Part shown: piece after piece, positions 9,639 to 19,580 of the stretch
Position numbering within the stretch: the first letter of the stretch is position 1
Layout: every line of letters starts with the position of its first letter
Assembly (NCBI RefSeq): GCF_014253065.1
Contig: NZ_JACLZK010000002.1
Coordinates: 124,001 to 188,000 of the forward strand
From: Campylobacter massiliensis
Lineage (GTDB): Bacteria > Campylobacterota > Campylobacteria > Campylobacterales > Campylobacteraceae
DNA: 64,000 nucleotides
Direction: 5' to 3'
The notes under the pieces: generated by a model
Databases searched by the model: none
What the model saw: the letters and a program-made list of their open reading frames with translations, nothing else
Told to the model about the DNA's origin: nothing
Program-made: the position numbers and the translations under genes

Positions 9639-10223
9639 ATGCAAGAAGGACTACTTTACAAATACCGTAAAATTCACGATAAAATCATAGCAAACATCGA
9701 TTTTGCCGTTTATTTTATATTCGCCCTCGGGATTTTTATTATTCCCGGCGATATTCTCTCAAGCTACCCTATTTGCGCAAAATTCGTAAATTTTATGAAA
9801 CAATACTTTCCAAATGTCCAAATCTTTAGCGACGTTAGCCCTTTCAAGCAAGAGATTGAGTTTTATACGAGCTATATGTGGGTGATCGGGCTACTTTGGG
9901 CTGCGGAGATGACGTTTTACGCGACTTGTTGCTATACGATATTTTACCGAGAGGATAAAGAACTGCAAGAAAAAGTAAAAAGTTTTAGCTGGCCGCTATT
10001 GATCTTTGCTTTTGGGATGAGTATATTTGGGATTTACGTATATTACACGGGTTACATCGTCACTGGCGGCGTGAGCTTTATGGCGTGGAGTATCGAGATA
10101 GATTTTGCAACCAAATTTGAGATATTTCAATACATACTACTTTTTCAAGCTATTTTTATGTTCGGCGTAGCAATGTTTGTTGCATTATTTTGTACGCTAT
10201 TTTATAAAATTTATGAAAATTAA
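9639..10223 (+). CDS. Unknown inner-membrane protein, four TM segments
   Basis: 194 residues; no family recognised. Hydrophobic stretches at about residues 23-41, 78-102, 118-141 and 162-191 suggest four membrane helices. The first and second are separated by a soluble loop of some 35 residues. A paired cysteine (TCCYTIF) lies in the second helix. The ribosome site AAAGG lies about ten bases before the ATG. It sits in an accessory stretch between lon and the ribosomal-protein operon, and a broken LysM/RTX gene follows on the same strand. Function unknown. Confidence 0.6.
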   Translation: MQEGLLYKYRKIHDKIIANIDFAVYFIFALGIFIIPGDILSSYPICAKFVNFMKQYFPNVQIFSDVSPFKQEIEFYTSYMWVIGLLWAAEMTFYATCCYTIFYREDKELQEKVKSFSWPLLIFAFGMSIFGIYVYYTGYIVTGGVSFMAWSIEIDFATKFEIFQYILLFQAIFMFGVAMFVALFCTLFYKIYEN

Positions 10224-10263
10224 AGCAGTAGGTAAAAAATTTAATAAATAAAGGAGAATAGAC

Positions 10264-11463
10264 ATGAAGCCAGAGGAAGTAGTTCTCGACAAAGTCGAAA
10301 TAGTATGCAAAGCAGATAGCGACGACTGCGGGGAGAGAGTGAAGGCAACAAAAACTATGTTAAGTAAGGAAGCCAAAAAGCCATAAAAGATATGGGTGTG
10401 ATAGCCACCGCTATAGAAGAAACTACAAAAGAGTTAAAAGTAACAAGGGCTTAGCCGTGGCGGCTACAACCGCGGCGCGCTATATGAGAAATACCCCAAA
10501 TACGTTAAGTTAATTTTAAAGCCATTTCTTTAGATAACCTATCATGTAAAGCTTTAAAAGCGTCTGTTAAAATTTGGGTAACCATGGGTGGAGGAAGTGG
10601 CTATTGGTGCACAAACGGCTACTAAAGCTATAATAATGTCTTAGAAGTCGCTAAGTAACTAAATGCAAATGTCAAACAATTAGTTATAGATAAACAAGCC
10701 TACGACACAAGAAACCTTTCAAATTTAGAAATAAGAAATATTATCGATAAGATGACTCCTGCTTTCTAGCATCCTAATAAGAACGGGTAAAGAGCTGGAT
10801 CTGGGAAGCAAGGGAATATACAAAGTAAAAAGCGGAGATACTCTCTCAACCATAGCACAGAAAAACGGTATGGCTACCAAAGGCTTATTAAAACTAAACA
10901 CTTGGCTGGCAGATGAAGTCAGGGTATCTTTCCTGCAAAACAAGGTATCGGTAGAATCAAACATACTGAAAATAAACGAGATAGATCACGTCCTAACAGG
11001 CGATAGAAACGCAGAAAATATCCTAATAGATGCAAACGGAGGAGACGATACCCTAGTGGGAGACAATAAAAAAGATATACTAAAAGGCGGAGAAGGCTTT
11101 GATGCATACTACGCCGGAGATAAAGATATCATAACCGATAGTGACGGTAAGGGAGAGGTGTATTTTGATAAGACTAAGCTAGTGGGCGGAGTATACGATA
11201 AAGAGAAAAAAGTATATCTAAGCGATGATAAAAGTATAGAGTATAAACTGAGCGGCGATAAGCTAGCGTTAAGCAAAGGTAGCAAGCCTCTAGCGATCAA
11301 TAAATTTACAAACTCCAAAAAGATCCTCACCTTGGCAGCAATGAAGCACTCTAAGAATATTCAGAGAGCAATTATCCAGTGGGCGACAACGGTAAAGATC
11401 CGTATACAACAGCAGAGGCTCCGATGTAATACAAACAAAGATGAGACAATAAAGTATCTTTAA
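10264..11463 (+). pseudogene. Broken LysM/RTX-type secreted protein gene
   Basis: A good ribosome site (AAAGGAG, about eight bases upstream) and ATG at 10264 open a 40-codon frame that stops at 10386. Reading resumes in other frames as KDMGVIATAIEETTKELKV and then GLAVAATTAARYMRN, followed by stops and frame changes to about 10756. From there to 11463 one frame is open: SGDTLSTIAQKNGM (a LysM peptidoglycan-binding motif), then glycine/aspartate nonapeptides of RTX type (GGDDTLVGDN, KGGEGFDAYYAGD), which bind calcium in type I-secreted proteins. The C-terminal frame ends in basic sequence unlike an RTX tail, and DDTIYGEES-like remnants follow to about 11520. At least three frameshifts are needed to join the parts. 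This is a decayed surface or secreted protein, not a working gene. Confidence 0.75.
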
Positions 11464-11725
11464 CTCAAACAAAGACTGCACAAAAGAGACGATACTATAT
11501 ATGGCGAAGAAAGCAAGAAGGTAATGTATAGATATGATATTTACCGTATTGCTCATCAATATAAGTATGCCACATGAGAGTAAAATTTGCACGGCTCTAT
11601 AAATTTGACTGTTTAAACTTGCGTATAGGTCTGATAAGTGACAAGATAAAGTTGTAACTAAAAATCCGCTTAAGTTATAACTTGTGTTTTAGAAAATTAA
11701 TGCAGGAAGTAAAAAATAAAATTTA
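11464..11725. other. Decayed tail of the RTX pseudogene and spacer
   Basis: The segment around 11480-11520 still reads as an RTX-like DDTIYGEESKK in one plus-strand frame, then stops accumulate. No gene is supported beyond this. The region ends at the rpsR terminator. Confidence 0.45.
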
Positions 11726-11728
11726 AAA

Positions 11729-11752
11729 TTTAAGCCCTAAAAAGGGCTTAAA
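11729..11752 (-). terminator. rpsF-ssb-rpsR operon terminator
   Basis: TAAGCCC (11731-11737) and GGGCTTA (11744-11750) pair around TAAAAA. Read on the minus strand the stem is followed by TTTTAAATTTTATTTTTT, a T-rich tract, and it begins only a few bases after the rpsR stop. This is a good intrinsic terminator. Confidence 0.75.
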
Positions 11753-11754
11753 AA

Positions 11755-12015
11755 TTATAGTCCTTCAAAAGGATTAGTTACTACGTCGTCGCGATCGACT
11801 ACGTAAGGTATTAAAGCTGCTTGGCGAGCGCGCTTTATAGCCTTTTCGACCATCTCTTGGTATTTTTTAGACGTTCCTGTTAGGCGTCTTGGCATGATTT
11901 TAAATCTCTCTGACAAGCAGTACTTCAAAAGCGAAGTATCCTTATAGTCGATAAAATCTATCTTTGCCTCTGTAAATTTGCAGTATTTGCGTGAATATTT
12001 TCTTTTTTCAGCCAT
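11755..12015 (-). CDS. rpsR: 30S ribosomal protein S18
   Basis: 86 residues, typical S18 size. The core [20 protein letters not shown] and [11 protein letters not shown] is the conserved S18 segment that contacts 16S rRNA and pairs with S6 on the platform of the small subunit. It is the third gene of the rpsF-ssb-rpsR operon, 14 bases after ssb, in the order found in C. jejuni and many other bacteria. The C-terminal tail (VTNPFEGL) is a short extension. A strong terminator follows directly. Confidence 0.98.
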   Translation of the reverse strand: MAEKRKYSRKYCKFTEAKIDFIDYKDTSLLKYCLSERFKIMPRRLTGTSKKYQEMVEKAIKRARQAALIPYVVDRDDVVTNPFEGL

Positions 12016-12029
12016 CGTTTTTTCCTTAA

Positions 12030-12611
12030 TTAAAATGGTATGGTTTCGTCGCCGTCATCGTATTTGTCGGCATCTATATCTATTTCTCGGACGTTATCGC
12101 CGTAGTATTCGTCTTTTGGTTGTTGTTTTTGTTGCTGCGGTTTATTAAAATTTTGCCTTTGCGTGCCGCTTTGAGCATAGCTATTTTGCTGATTTTGTCC
12201 GCCTTGATAGCCGCCGCCGTAGCTGTTATTTTGGTAACCGCCTTGCTGATAGCCTTGATTACTATTTTGATTATATCCGCCTTGCTGTTGTCCTCCGCCC
12301 AGCATCTCCATATTTTCCACGCTGATCGTGTGTTTGCTTCTATTTTGTCCGTTGTTGTCCGTCCATTGGTCGAATTTTAGGCGACCCTCGACTAGAAGCT
12401 TTGAACCTTTGGAAAGATATTGGTTTGCTATTTCCGCTTGTTTTCCGAAAAATGTTATATCAATAAAGCACGTTTCTTCGCGTTTTTCGCCGTTCACGTT
12501 AAATTTTCTCGTTACGGCGATGGCGCTGTTGCCTATGGCTGCGCCCGCAGTCGTATATCTAAGCTCGATATCTCGTGTTAAATTTCCTACTAAAACGACT
12601 CTATTAAACAT
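12030..12611 (-). CDS. ssb: Single-stranded DNA-binding protein
   Basis: 193 residues. The OB-fold (about 1-105) starts [20 protein letters not shown], followed by a Gln/Gly/Asn-rich flexible linker (roughly 106-175) and an acidic tail ending DGDETIPF, the docking peptide for DNA-repair and replication partners. It forms tetramers coating single-stranded DNA in replication, repair and natural transformation. It lies between rpsF and rpsR, nine bases from rpsF. The linker is encoded by repetitive CAGCAAGGCGG-like triplets and may vary in length between strains. Confidence 0.98.
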   Translation of the reverse strand: MFNRVVLVGNLTRDIELRYTTAGAAIGNSAIAVTRKFNVNGEKREETCFIDITFFGKQAEIANQYLSKGSKLLVEGRLKFDQWTDNNGQNRSKHTISVENMEMLGGGQQQGGYNQNSNQGYQQGGYQNNSYGGGYQGGQNQQNSYAQSGTQRQNFNKPQQQKQQPKDEYYGDNVREIDIDADKYDDGDETIPF

Positions 12612-12620
12612 TTTTCGTCC

Positions 12621-13007
12621 TTATTCTTGCGCTGCCGAAGCTTCTTCTGCTTTGACTTTTGGTTCTTTTTTGTTTAGTTTGATGCCCTTGCTCATCTTTT
12701 CCCAAGCGGCAATCTCTTTTTTGTTTTCAAATTTGACCGTTAAGAATTTGATGATCTCTTCGGTGATTCTGATGATACGCTCGACCTCGGCGATAGCTTG
12801 GGTCGGAGCCTCGAAATACACGACGAAATAAGTTCCGCGCTCGTATTTTTTTACGGTATAGGCTAGTTTTCTAGTGCCCATAGACTGCACAGACGCGATA
12901 TTTGCGCCGTTTTTGGTTAGGATTTCTTTAACGAAATCAACTTTTGCGCTTACTTCTTCTTCCGTCAAAGTAGGCTTTAAAATGAATAAAAGCTCGTAGT
13001 GCTTCAT
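12621..13007 (-). CDS. rpsF: 30S ribosomal protein S6
   Basis: 128 residues. The ferredoxin-like S6 fold begins [19 protein letters not shown] and includes [22 protein letters not shown] and [12 protein letters not shown] Lys/Glu/Ala-rich C-terminal extension (about 110-128) goes beyond the core, as in other S6 proteins with acidic tails. First gene of the operon; AAGGAG stands seven bases before its ATG, and a hairpin leader lies just upstream. Confidence 0.98.
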   Translation of the reverse strand: MKHYELLFILKPTLTEEEVSAKVDFVKEILTKNGANIASVQSMGTRKLAYTVKKYERGTYFVVYFEAPTQAIAEVERIIRITEEIIKFLTVKFENKKEIAAWEKMSKGIKLNKKEPKVKAEEASAAQE

Positions 13008-13075
13008 TGATTCTCCTTGTGGGTATTAAGCTCGTTTGCGCGGTTGCAAACGGGCAAGGAAGTCTTTCGACAAGA
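13008..13075 (-). ncRNA. Candidate S6:S18 autoregulatory leader of rpsF
   Basis: Read on the minus strand, the rpsF 5' region carries GCCCGTTTGC / GCAAACGAGC (13046-13055 with 13030-13039), a 10-base near-perfect stem closing the loop AACCGC, just before the ribosome site. A small GTC-GAAA-GAC hairpin precedes it. Known S6:S18 leaders present a conserved CCG in an unpaired part of a hairpin, mimicking the 16S rRNA site. The CCG in this loop and its place in front of rpsF fit that model. It is a pattern match by eye; it could also be an ordinary intergenic hairpin. Confidence 0.45.
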
Positions 13076-13079
13076 GCTG

Positions 13080-13085
13080 ATTTTA
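13080..13085 (-). promoter_or_regulatory. -10 element before rpsF
   Basis: TAAAAT on the minus strand, preceded by an A-rich tract (run of A at about 13086-13093), the usual form of Campylobacter vegetative promoters that lack a strong -35. It would start the rpsF transcript some 60-70 bases before the ATG, so the leader hairpin would be included. Confidence 0.4.
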
Positions 13086-13097
13086 TCTTTTTTTTAC

Positions 13098-14084
13098 TTA
13101 ATATTTGCTGTTTTTGCCGATAAGATTTTGTAGGCCCAGCACGCAGGAGAGTAGAAAGGTTTTTTTATCGAGCGCAGAGTTTGTTTTTAGCTCAAATTCC
13201 GCCAAATTTAGCGCGGTAAATATTTCTTTATACGCTTTTAAATTTACTGCCAGACACTGCCTTTTTAGTTCGTTTGCGACGTTTGGCGGCGGCGCATAGC
13301 CGAGCGTTTCTTTGATGTCGAATTTGCCTGTTATTTTGATGCCCGCATGTAGTTTAAAGAGTCTAAAAAACGCACGGTAAAGCGAGTTTATAAACAAAAT
13401 TTCATTAAAATTCCCATCGTCCGCGCAGGAGAAAAAATCGGCTCTAATATCTTTTAGCGCGATAAATTTATCGAAGAAATCGTCAAAACTCACGCTTGAT
13501 AGCGAAAAGACCAAGCTTCTTACGATATTTTCGTTTATTGGCTCGTTTAGGGAGGCTAGTTTATTTAGCTCGCTAGCGGCTAGATATAAATTTTCATTAT
13601 GTATACGGTAGAGTTCAAAAAGCGCGTTTTTTGTAATATTTAGGTTCATTTTTGCGGCCTGTCTACCGAGTAAATTTACGGCTTCTTCGGGCGAGCCGGG
13701 TTTAAAAAATCTTGCAAAATTTACTCCGAAAGCCTTTTGCGTATCAAAAACCGCTTTGGCGTCGGGCTCAAAAAGCTCGAAAACGAATGCGCCGCCGTTT
13801 TTGCAACCCTCTATCAGGGTTTTTAGCTCTTTTGCGGGGATTTTTTTATCGCTTTTTACGTGCAAAAGCGGGCTGCCGCCAAATAGTGAAGGCTCGCAAA
13901 GATGCGCGCGCGCAGCCTCAAAATCGTACTCGTCGTAGTAAAGGCTCAAAATTTCAAAATCTTTAAATTTGGCTAAAATTTCCTTTGCAAAAAGCTCGAT
14001 TTGGTATTCGTCCGCACCGTAAAGCAAGAAATTATTTGGAAATTTGGCCGAATTTAGCGCGGCTTCAAGCTCTTTTCTATACAT
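13098..14084 (-). CDS. holA: DNA polymerase III delta subunit
   Basis: 328 residues. HolA opens the sliding clamp within the clamp loader. The sequence follows the family layout: an N-terminal RecA-like fold (NFLLYGADEYQIELFAKEIL), a central helical lid and the C-terminal collar with the FINSLYRAFFRLFKLH stretch. It overlaps the end of rnr by eight bases, so these two are co-translated, and 90 bases separate it from rpsF. The same pairing with rnr is found in C. jejuni. Divergent from E. coli HolA, as is usual for this phylum. Confidence 0.9.
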   Translation of the reverse strand: MYRKELEAALNSAKFPNNFLLYGADEYQIELFAKEILAKFKDFEILSLYYDEYDFEAARAHLCEPSLFGGSPLLHVKSDKKIPAKELKTLIEGCKNGGAFVFELFEPDAKAVFDTQKAFGVNFARFFKPGSPEEAVNLLGRQAAKMNLNITKNALFELYRIHNENLYLAASELNKLASLNEPINENIVRSLVFSLSSVSFDDFFDKFIALKDIRADFFSCADDGNFNEILFINSLYRAFFRLFKLHAGIKITGKFDIKETLGYAPPPNVANELKRQCLAVNLKAYKEIFTALNLAEFELKTNSALDKKTFLLSCVLGLQNLIGKNSKY

Positions 14085-15996
14085 CGATTTTCTTTACGAC
14101 CTTGCCGAAAATTTCGGCCGTTGCGATATTTGCATCCGTGATTTCGACGATGACTTTTTGCAGTAAATTTACGCTGTACGAGCCCAAAAATATCCTAGCG
14201 CCTTTTATCTCGTCGTCAAGCCTAGCGACCGCGACGTTTTGATTTTCGCTGATATAGGCGTTAAATCGCTGTCCGACGCGCTCTTTTGCCCAGCGCGCAA
14301 ATTTTCTATCCATAAAGTCAAACGCGACCCTGTCGGCTTCACGCTCGAGTTCGCTTAAATTTGAACAAGTCGCTTCGATATTTAAAAGCAGGTAGTTGAA
14401 AAACTTCTCGTCGTTGCGCAATTTAGCCTTTAAAAGGCGGTGTAGTGTAAGGTCGGAGTAGCGGCGGATCGGGCTCGTAAAATGCGTGTAGCGCTCAAAT
14501 CCCAGTCCAAAGTGGCCTAAATTTTGCGCACCATATTCGGCTTTTTTTTGCGATTTGATGATGAGCTTATCTATCTCCTCGCGGTTGCCTACGGCGTCGG
14601 CTTGGGCCTGGATTTTGCGAACCAAATTTGCGATATCGCTCTCATAAACGAAGTCAAAACCTAGAGCGCCGAGATCTTCGAGTAAAATTTGTATTTTTCG
14701 CAGATCCGGTGAGCCGTGATTTCTAAAAACGCCTTTGCCGATGCGTTTTGCCGCAGCGACGTTGGCTAGTAGCATGCAGTCCTCGACGAGTCTGTGCGAG
14801 TCCGTATCGGTCTCAAATCTCGTAGAGGCCAGCCCGCCGTCTGCGTCAAGGCTCATACGAAGCTCCTGTGTTCTAAAGTCAAACGCATTTTTCAGGCGTT
14901 TTTTGCGTAGGCGCGAAGTAAGCTCAAAAAGAGGTTTTATCCAGCCGGTTTCATCCTCGCGTTCGCCGCGTAAAATTTGATCGACTTCGTCGTAGTTAAA
15001 GCGTCTTTTTGAGACGATGAGGGCCTCTAAGAGCTCTTCTTTTACGACTTCGCAGTTTTCGTCTAGCGTGATTTTAAAACAAAACGCAAGGCGCGCGACA
15101 TTTGGCTTGAGCGAGCAGATATTTTCGCTCAAATTTCGCGGCAGCATCGGCACGGCTTTGTGCGGAAAATATATCGAAAATCCGCGCGTTTTGGCCTCGG
15201 CGTCTATCGGAGAGTAGGGGGTGACGTATTCGCTCACATCGGCGATTGCGACGTAAATTTCGCGCTTTTTCTCGTCAAAATATATCGCGTCGTCAAAGTC
15301 TTTGGCATCGACGGGATCGATTGTACAAAAAGGTAGCTCCCGCAAATCCGCTCGCTGCGGGTACATCGCAGGATCGACCTCGTCGCCCCATGCGATCGCT
15401 TCAGCTTCGCACTCCTCGCTAAATTCATCGTTTTTGTTAAAGACGGCGAGTGAGATTTTTTCGTCGCTGAGCGGGTCGTTTATGTTGCCGATAACCTCGA
15501 CTATTTCGTTATTTAGGTTGCCGATTTTTAGTAGAGTGCCGGGCGGCAGCATTTTTAGCGATTTTTGCGAGGCTTTTAGCGGCGAGCTAAGCGCAGTTTT
15601 TACGTTTACGCCAAGGATTACCGAGCCTATTTGTTTAGTATAAACCACGCTCGTTTCGTTGGCGAGTTTTAGCGTCATCACGACCTTGGCGCTTTGGCGT
15701 TTTTTCTTTAGCGGCAGGAGTTTTGCCAGCACGATATCGCCGTAGTGCGAGGCGTTTAAATTTTTATTTTCTATTATTATATCTTGCTTAAAGCGTTTGT
15801 CGTAGGGCGCCAAAAAGCCCGTGCCGTTTGCGCTTATATCGAGTTTACCGCAAACAAATCCGTTATTTAGGTAGTAGCGATCTTTGTGGTGGCTTACGGC
15901 GTTTAAATTTAGTAAATTTCGTAGGATTTCTTTATCGGAGGAGGCGACTTCCTTTTCGCTCACTCCGTCAAGTAGTTTGATTAAAAAATCTTTCAC
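14077..15996 (-). CDS. rnr: Ribonuclease R family exoribonuclease
   Basis: 639 residues from a GTG start at 15996; the GTG overlaps the upstream TGA (GTGA), a common coupling. The frame stays open further upstream but runs inside the HDOD gene, so the longer start is rejected. Cold-shock/OB domains occupy the first about 200 residues. The RNB catalytic domain follows, with DPVDAKDFDDAIYFD near 225-240 supplying the metal-binding aspartates and FTSPIRRYSDL near 505. A C-terminal S1 domain appears shortened (AYISENQNVAVARLDDE and after). It degrades structured RNA 3'-5' in the cytosol. Length is near that of C. jejuni RNase R (about 640) and below E. coli (about 810). Confidence 0.93.
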   Translation of the reverse strand: MKDFLIKLLDGVSEKEVASSDKEILRNLLNLNAVSHHKDRYYLNNGFVCGKLDISANGTGFLAPYDKRFKQDIIIENKNLNASHYGDIVLAKLLPLKKKRQSAKVVMTLKLANETSVVYTKQIGSVILGVNVKTALSSPLKASQKSLKMLPPGTLLKIGNLNNEIVEVIGNINDPLSDEKISLAVFNKNDEFSEECEAEAIAWGDEVDPAMYPQRADLRELPFCTIDPVDAKDFDDAIYFDEKKREIYVAIADVSEYVTPYSPIDAEAKTRGFSIYFPHKAVPMLPRNLSENICSLKPNVARLAFCFKITLDENCEVVKEELLEALIVSKRRFNYDEVDQILRGEREDETGWIKPLFELTSRLRKKRLKNAFDFRTQELRMSLDADGGLASTRFETDTDSHRLVEDCMLLANVAAAKRIGKGVFRNHGSPDLRKIQILLEDLGALGFDFVYESDIANLVRKIQAQADAVGNREEIDKLIIKSQKKAEYGAQNLGHFGLGFERYTHFTSPIRRYSDLTLHRLLKAKLRNDEKFFNYLLLNIEATCSNLSELEREADRVAFDFMDRKFARWAKERVGQRFNAYISENQNVAVARLDDEIKGARIFLGSYSVNLLQKVIVEITDANIATAEIFGKVVKKIDV

Positions 15997-16820
15997 AAAT
16001 TCGCTTTGACTTTTGCGACGGCTTCTAGGAATTTGTCTTGCGCAAAGCCGTATTCGTCGAGGCACATTAGCGTATTTTGCAGATTATCGTCGTTTAGCTG
16101 GTTAAATATATTTACCGCGCTTTTTACGACTTTAAGGGCTTTTGAGTAGCTTTTTATATGCTCCGGCGCGTCATCTGGGTTATTTGAATAGTAAATCGCA
16201 TCGACTAGCTCGGACTCGAGATTCCACTGCTCGAAAATTTTAGCGGTCACGGTTTCGTTTGATATCTCGACGATTTTGTTTTCAAGCTCGGATAGGTCGA
16301 AAGGATTTGAGATGTTTTTCAAATTTGCCTTAAATTCGGCCGCTTTGCCAGATTCATTTAGCTCGTTAGAGATGACGATTTTACCGACTTCGAGCATAAA
16401 CGAAGCGGGGCTTAAAATCGCAAGATCGCTAGCGTTTATTTTCGAGTACCAGTTATACATTAATGCGTTTTGTATAGTAGAGATGTTTAAGAAATCCTGG
16501 CTCGTGATACCGTAAGGATCCAAATTTATCTTAAAACTTTTTTTGACCGCGCTTGATAGGGCAAAACCGCGAACCGTCGCCATGCCAAACAGCGCCACCG
16601 CTCTAGAAACGGTCGTTATCTCCCTACTAAATCCGTAAAGCGGAGAGTTTGCGGAGCGTAAGACGTTTGCCGTTAGCATCGGGTCTTTTTCGACGACTTG
16701 GGATAGATCGTTCATTGAGCTATTTTCGTTTCTGCAAATGGCTTGGATTTTTACGACCGTGTCGTCAAGCGGCGGAAGAGCTTTTATATGTTTATAGATT
16801 GATTCGTTCATTTTTCCCAC
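15993..16820 (-). CDS. HDOD-domain signalling protein
   Basis: 275 residues. An HDOD domain (a catalytically dead relative of HD phosphohydrolases) spans about residues 10-205: LPPLDDTVVKIQAIC, then VEKDPMLTANVLRSANSPLYGFSREITTV split over residues 40-70, and ALFGMATVRGFALSSAV. HDOD proteins act in regulation, often with diguanylate or two-component signalling; the exact role here is unknown. It is first in the HDOD-rnr-holA minus-strand run. TATAAA near 16834-16839 (minus) may be its -10, divergent from ilvC. Confidence 0.85.
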   Translation of the reverse strand: MGKMNESIYKHIKALPPLDDTVVKIQAICRNENSSMNDLSQVVEKDPMLTANVLRSANSPLYGFSREITTVSRAVALFGMATVRGFALSSAVKKSFKINLDPYGITSQDFLNISTIQNALMYNWYSKINASDLAILSPASFMLEVGKIVISNELNESGKAAEFKANLKNISNPFDLSELENKIVEISNETVTAKIFEQWNLESELVDAIYYSNNPDDAPEHIKSYSKALKVVKSAVNIFNQLNDDNLQNTLMCLDEYGFAQDKFLEAVAKVKANL

Positions 16821-16907
16821 TTCATATCGAGATTTTATAATCGCTAATTCTACACTAAAAGGCTTTTTAAAAAACTTAAAGTCAAGTTTGTTTCAGTGTT
16901 TAGGTAG

Positions 16908-17963
<1,056 letters not shown>

Positions 17964-19580
17964 TTGAACTCGAAACCTAGAAAAAAAACCGCGAAAAGGC
18001 GCTCCAAAAAGGGGCGCTCTAGCGGCGGCCTAAAGCTACTACTTTCCGTTTTTCTCATCGCCTGTATCTTGCTTGTCGGGGCATTTTATCTACTGGACGT
18101 CAGGGTTAAAGTTAAGAGCGACAACGTGCTAATCGCTAAAATCGAGCGGTATTTCGGCGATAAGAGCGAGCCCGAGCAAAAGCAGAATTTAAGCCATAAA
18201 CCGAGCCTTTCGGCCTCAAACGGCTCCGAAAAAGTTACCATAAAAGACGCGCAAGCTGCATCGGGCGTGCACTCGAGAGCAAATTTGACCGATATAAAGG
18301 CGCTTTTTGACGAGGCGGAAGCTAAAGGTAAAGTAAAAATCTGCGGCGAAAAAGCTAGAGCCGAAGATAAAAACGGTCAAAATTTGCCAAACGAGCAAGC
18401 TAAATTTGATAAAGACGGGCAGGGCGCGCAGAGGATAAATGATAAAAGCTCGCCTGAGGGCGGAAATTTAGCCTCCCGCGATACATCCGAGCTGGACGGG
18501 GCGAGCGCTAAAAAGGTAGGCGAGTTAAATTTGACAAATTTAAGCTCTAAAAACGAATCCGCTCAAAATAGCGGCGATACCGTCAAATTTGACGCCTCGC
18601 AAACGCCTCAGCGAACGCATATTTTTGCAAATTCCGAAGCCGTGATCTTTGACGATACGCCTATGCCGCAGGCGCAAAACAGCCCCCTAGAGCAAGCGCT
18701 AAAAAAAGAAAAAATCCATATCGAATTTAGCGACGCAAACGATCAGGCGGGGCAGGTCGAGGCGAAATTTGACGCAGAAAACGCGTCGCAAAACTCCGAG
18801 CAAAACGAGCAAGAAAAGATCGAAAAAGAAAAGCCTAAAAAGGACGAAAAAGCTAAAATTGCAGACTCGAAAAAAACGGATAAAAAAACCGCACCCGAGG
18901 TAAACGAGGTAAAGGCCGCCGTAAAAGCGGGCTACAAGCCGCGTCTAGTCATCATTATCGACGACGTGGCGTATAAGCACCAAGCAGACGCGATAAAATC
19001 GGTAAATCTAAAGCTCACGCCGTCCTTTTTCCCCGCGACCTCCGCCCATCCCGAGACGCCTGTTTTGGCGCGGCGTTTTAGCTTTTATATGATCCACCTG
19101 CCTATGCAGGCTCTAGGCGGCTTTAAGGGCGCTGAGATCGGCACTCTCACGGTAAACGACGACTACGAAAAGATCGCTAAAAAACTGCAAAGCATCAAGC
19201 GAGACTTTCCGGATCTAAAATACATCAACAACCACACCGGCAGCCGTTTTACGAGCGACTCGACCGCGATGGATAGGCTGATGCGAGCGATGCGGGACGA
19301 AAATTTGATCTTCGTCGATAGCAAGACGACCTCGCCGACCAAGGTTTACGGCGCGGCGAAAAAATACTCGATGCCATACATCGCGCGCGACGTGTTTTTG
19401 GATCACGACGGCTCAAAGGCGGCTGTGCGAAAGCAGCTAAAATACGCCGTCGAGCTAGCCAAAAAGCGCTCATACGCCATCGCGATCGGCCATCCGCACA
19501 AAAACACGATCGAAGTCCTGCAAGAAAGCGCAAAACTCCTGCAAGAGGTCGAGGTCGTCTATCTAAAGGATCTTTTTTGA
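17964..19580 (+). CDS. Divergent polysaccharide deacetylase family protein (DUF610/YibQ-like)
   Basis: 538 residues from a TTG start directly after the ilvC stop. A very basic N-terminus is followed by one membrane helix (about 27-46, LLLSVFLIACILLVGAFYLL). A long low-complexity Lys/Glu/Asn/Gln-rich region follows (about 60-325). The conserved domain is C-terminal (about 328-535): KPRLVIIIDDVAYK, LPMQALGG, YINNHTGSRFTSD, FVDSKTTSPT and IGHPHKNTIEVL, the YibQ/DUF610 pattern with the NodB-like fold. Its likely place is the periplasm, anchored to the inner membrane; the substrate is unknown. The disordered linker is far longer than in most relatives. The stop overlaps the dprA start. Confidence 0.85.
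   Translation: MNSKPRKKTAKRRSKKGRSSGGLKLLLSVFLIACILLVGAFYLLDVRVKVKSDNVLIAKIERYFGDKSEPEQKQNLSHKPSLSASNGSEKVTIKDAQAASGVHSRANLTDIKALFDEAEAKGKVKICGEKARAEDKNGQNLPNEQAKFDKDGQGAQRINDKSSPEGGNLASRDTSELDGASAKKVGELNLTNLSSKNESAQNSGDTVKFDASQTPQRTHIFANSEAVIFDDTPMPQAQNSPLEQALKKEKIHIEFSDANDQAGQVEAKFDAENASQNSEQNEQEKIEKEKPKKDEKAKIADSKKTDKKTAPEVNEVKAAVKAGYKPRLVIIIDDVAYKHQADAIKSVNLKLTPSFFPATSAHPETPVLARRFSFYMIHLPMQALGGFKGAEIGTLTVNDDYEKIAKKLQSIKRDFPDLKYINNHTGSRFTSDSTAMDRLMRAMRDENLIFVDSKTTSPTKVYGAAKKYSMPYIARDVFLDHDGSKAAVRKQLKYAVELAKKRSYAIAIGHPHKNTIEVLQESAKLLQEVEVVYLKDLF

Noticed and set aside
12160-12300. CRISPR-like or microsatellite array in ssb
   Set aside because: The repeated triplets encode the normal flexible linker of SSB and have no spacer-repeat order.
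12120-12380. Hydrophobic plus-strand frame opposite ssb
   Set aside because: Leu/Ile richness comes from the antisense of the Gln/Gly/Asn linker of ssb.
15997-16065. Longer start for RNase R
   Set aside because: Would add basic residues encoded inside the HDOD gene; the GTGA overlap at 15996 fits the family start.
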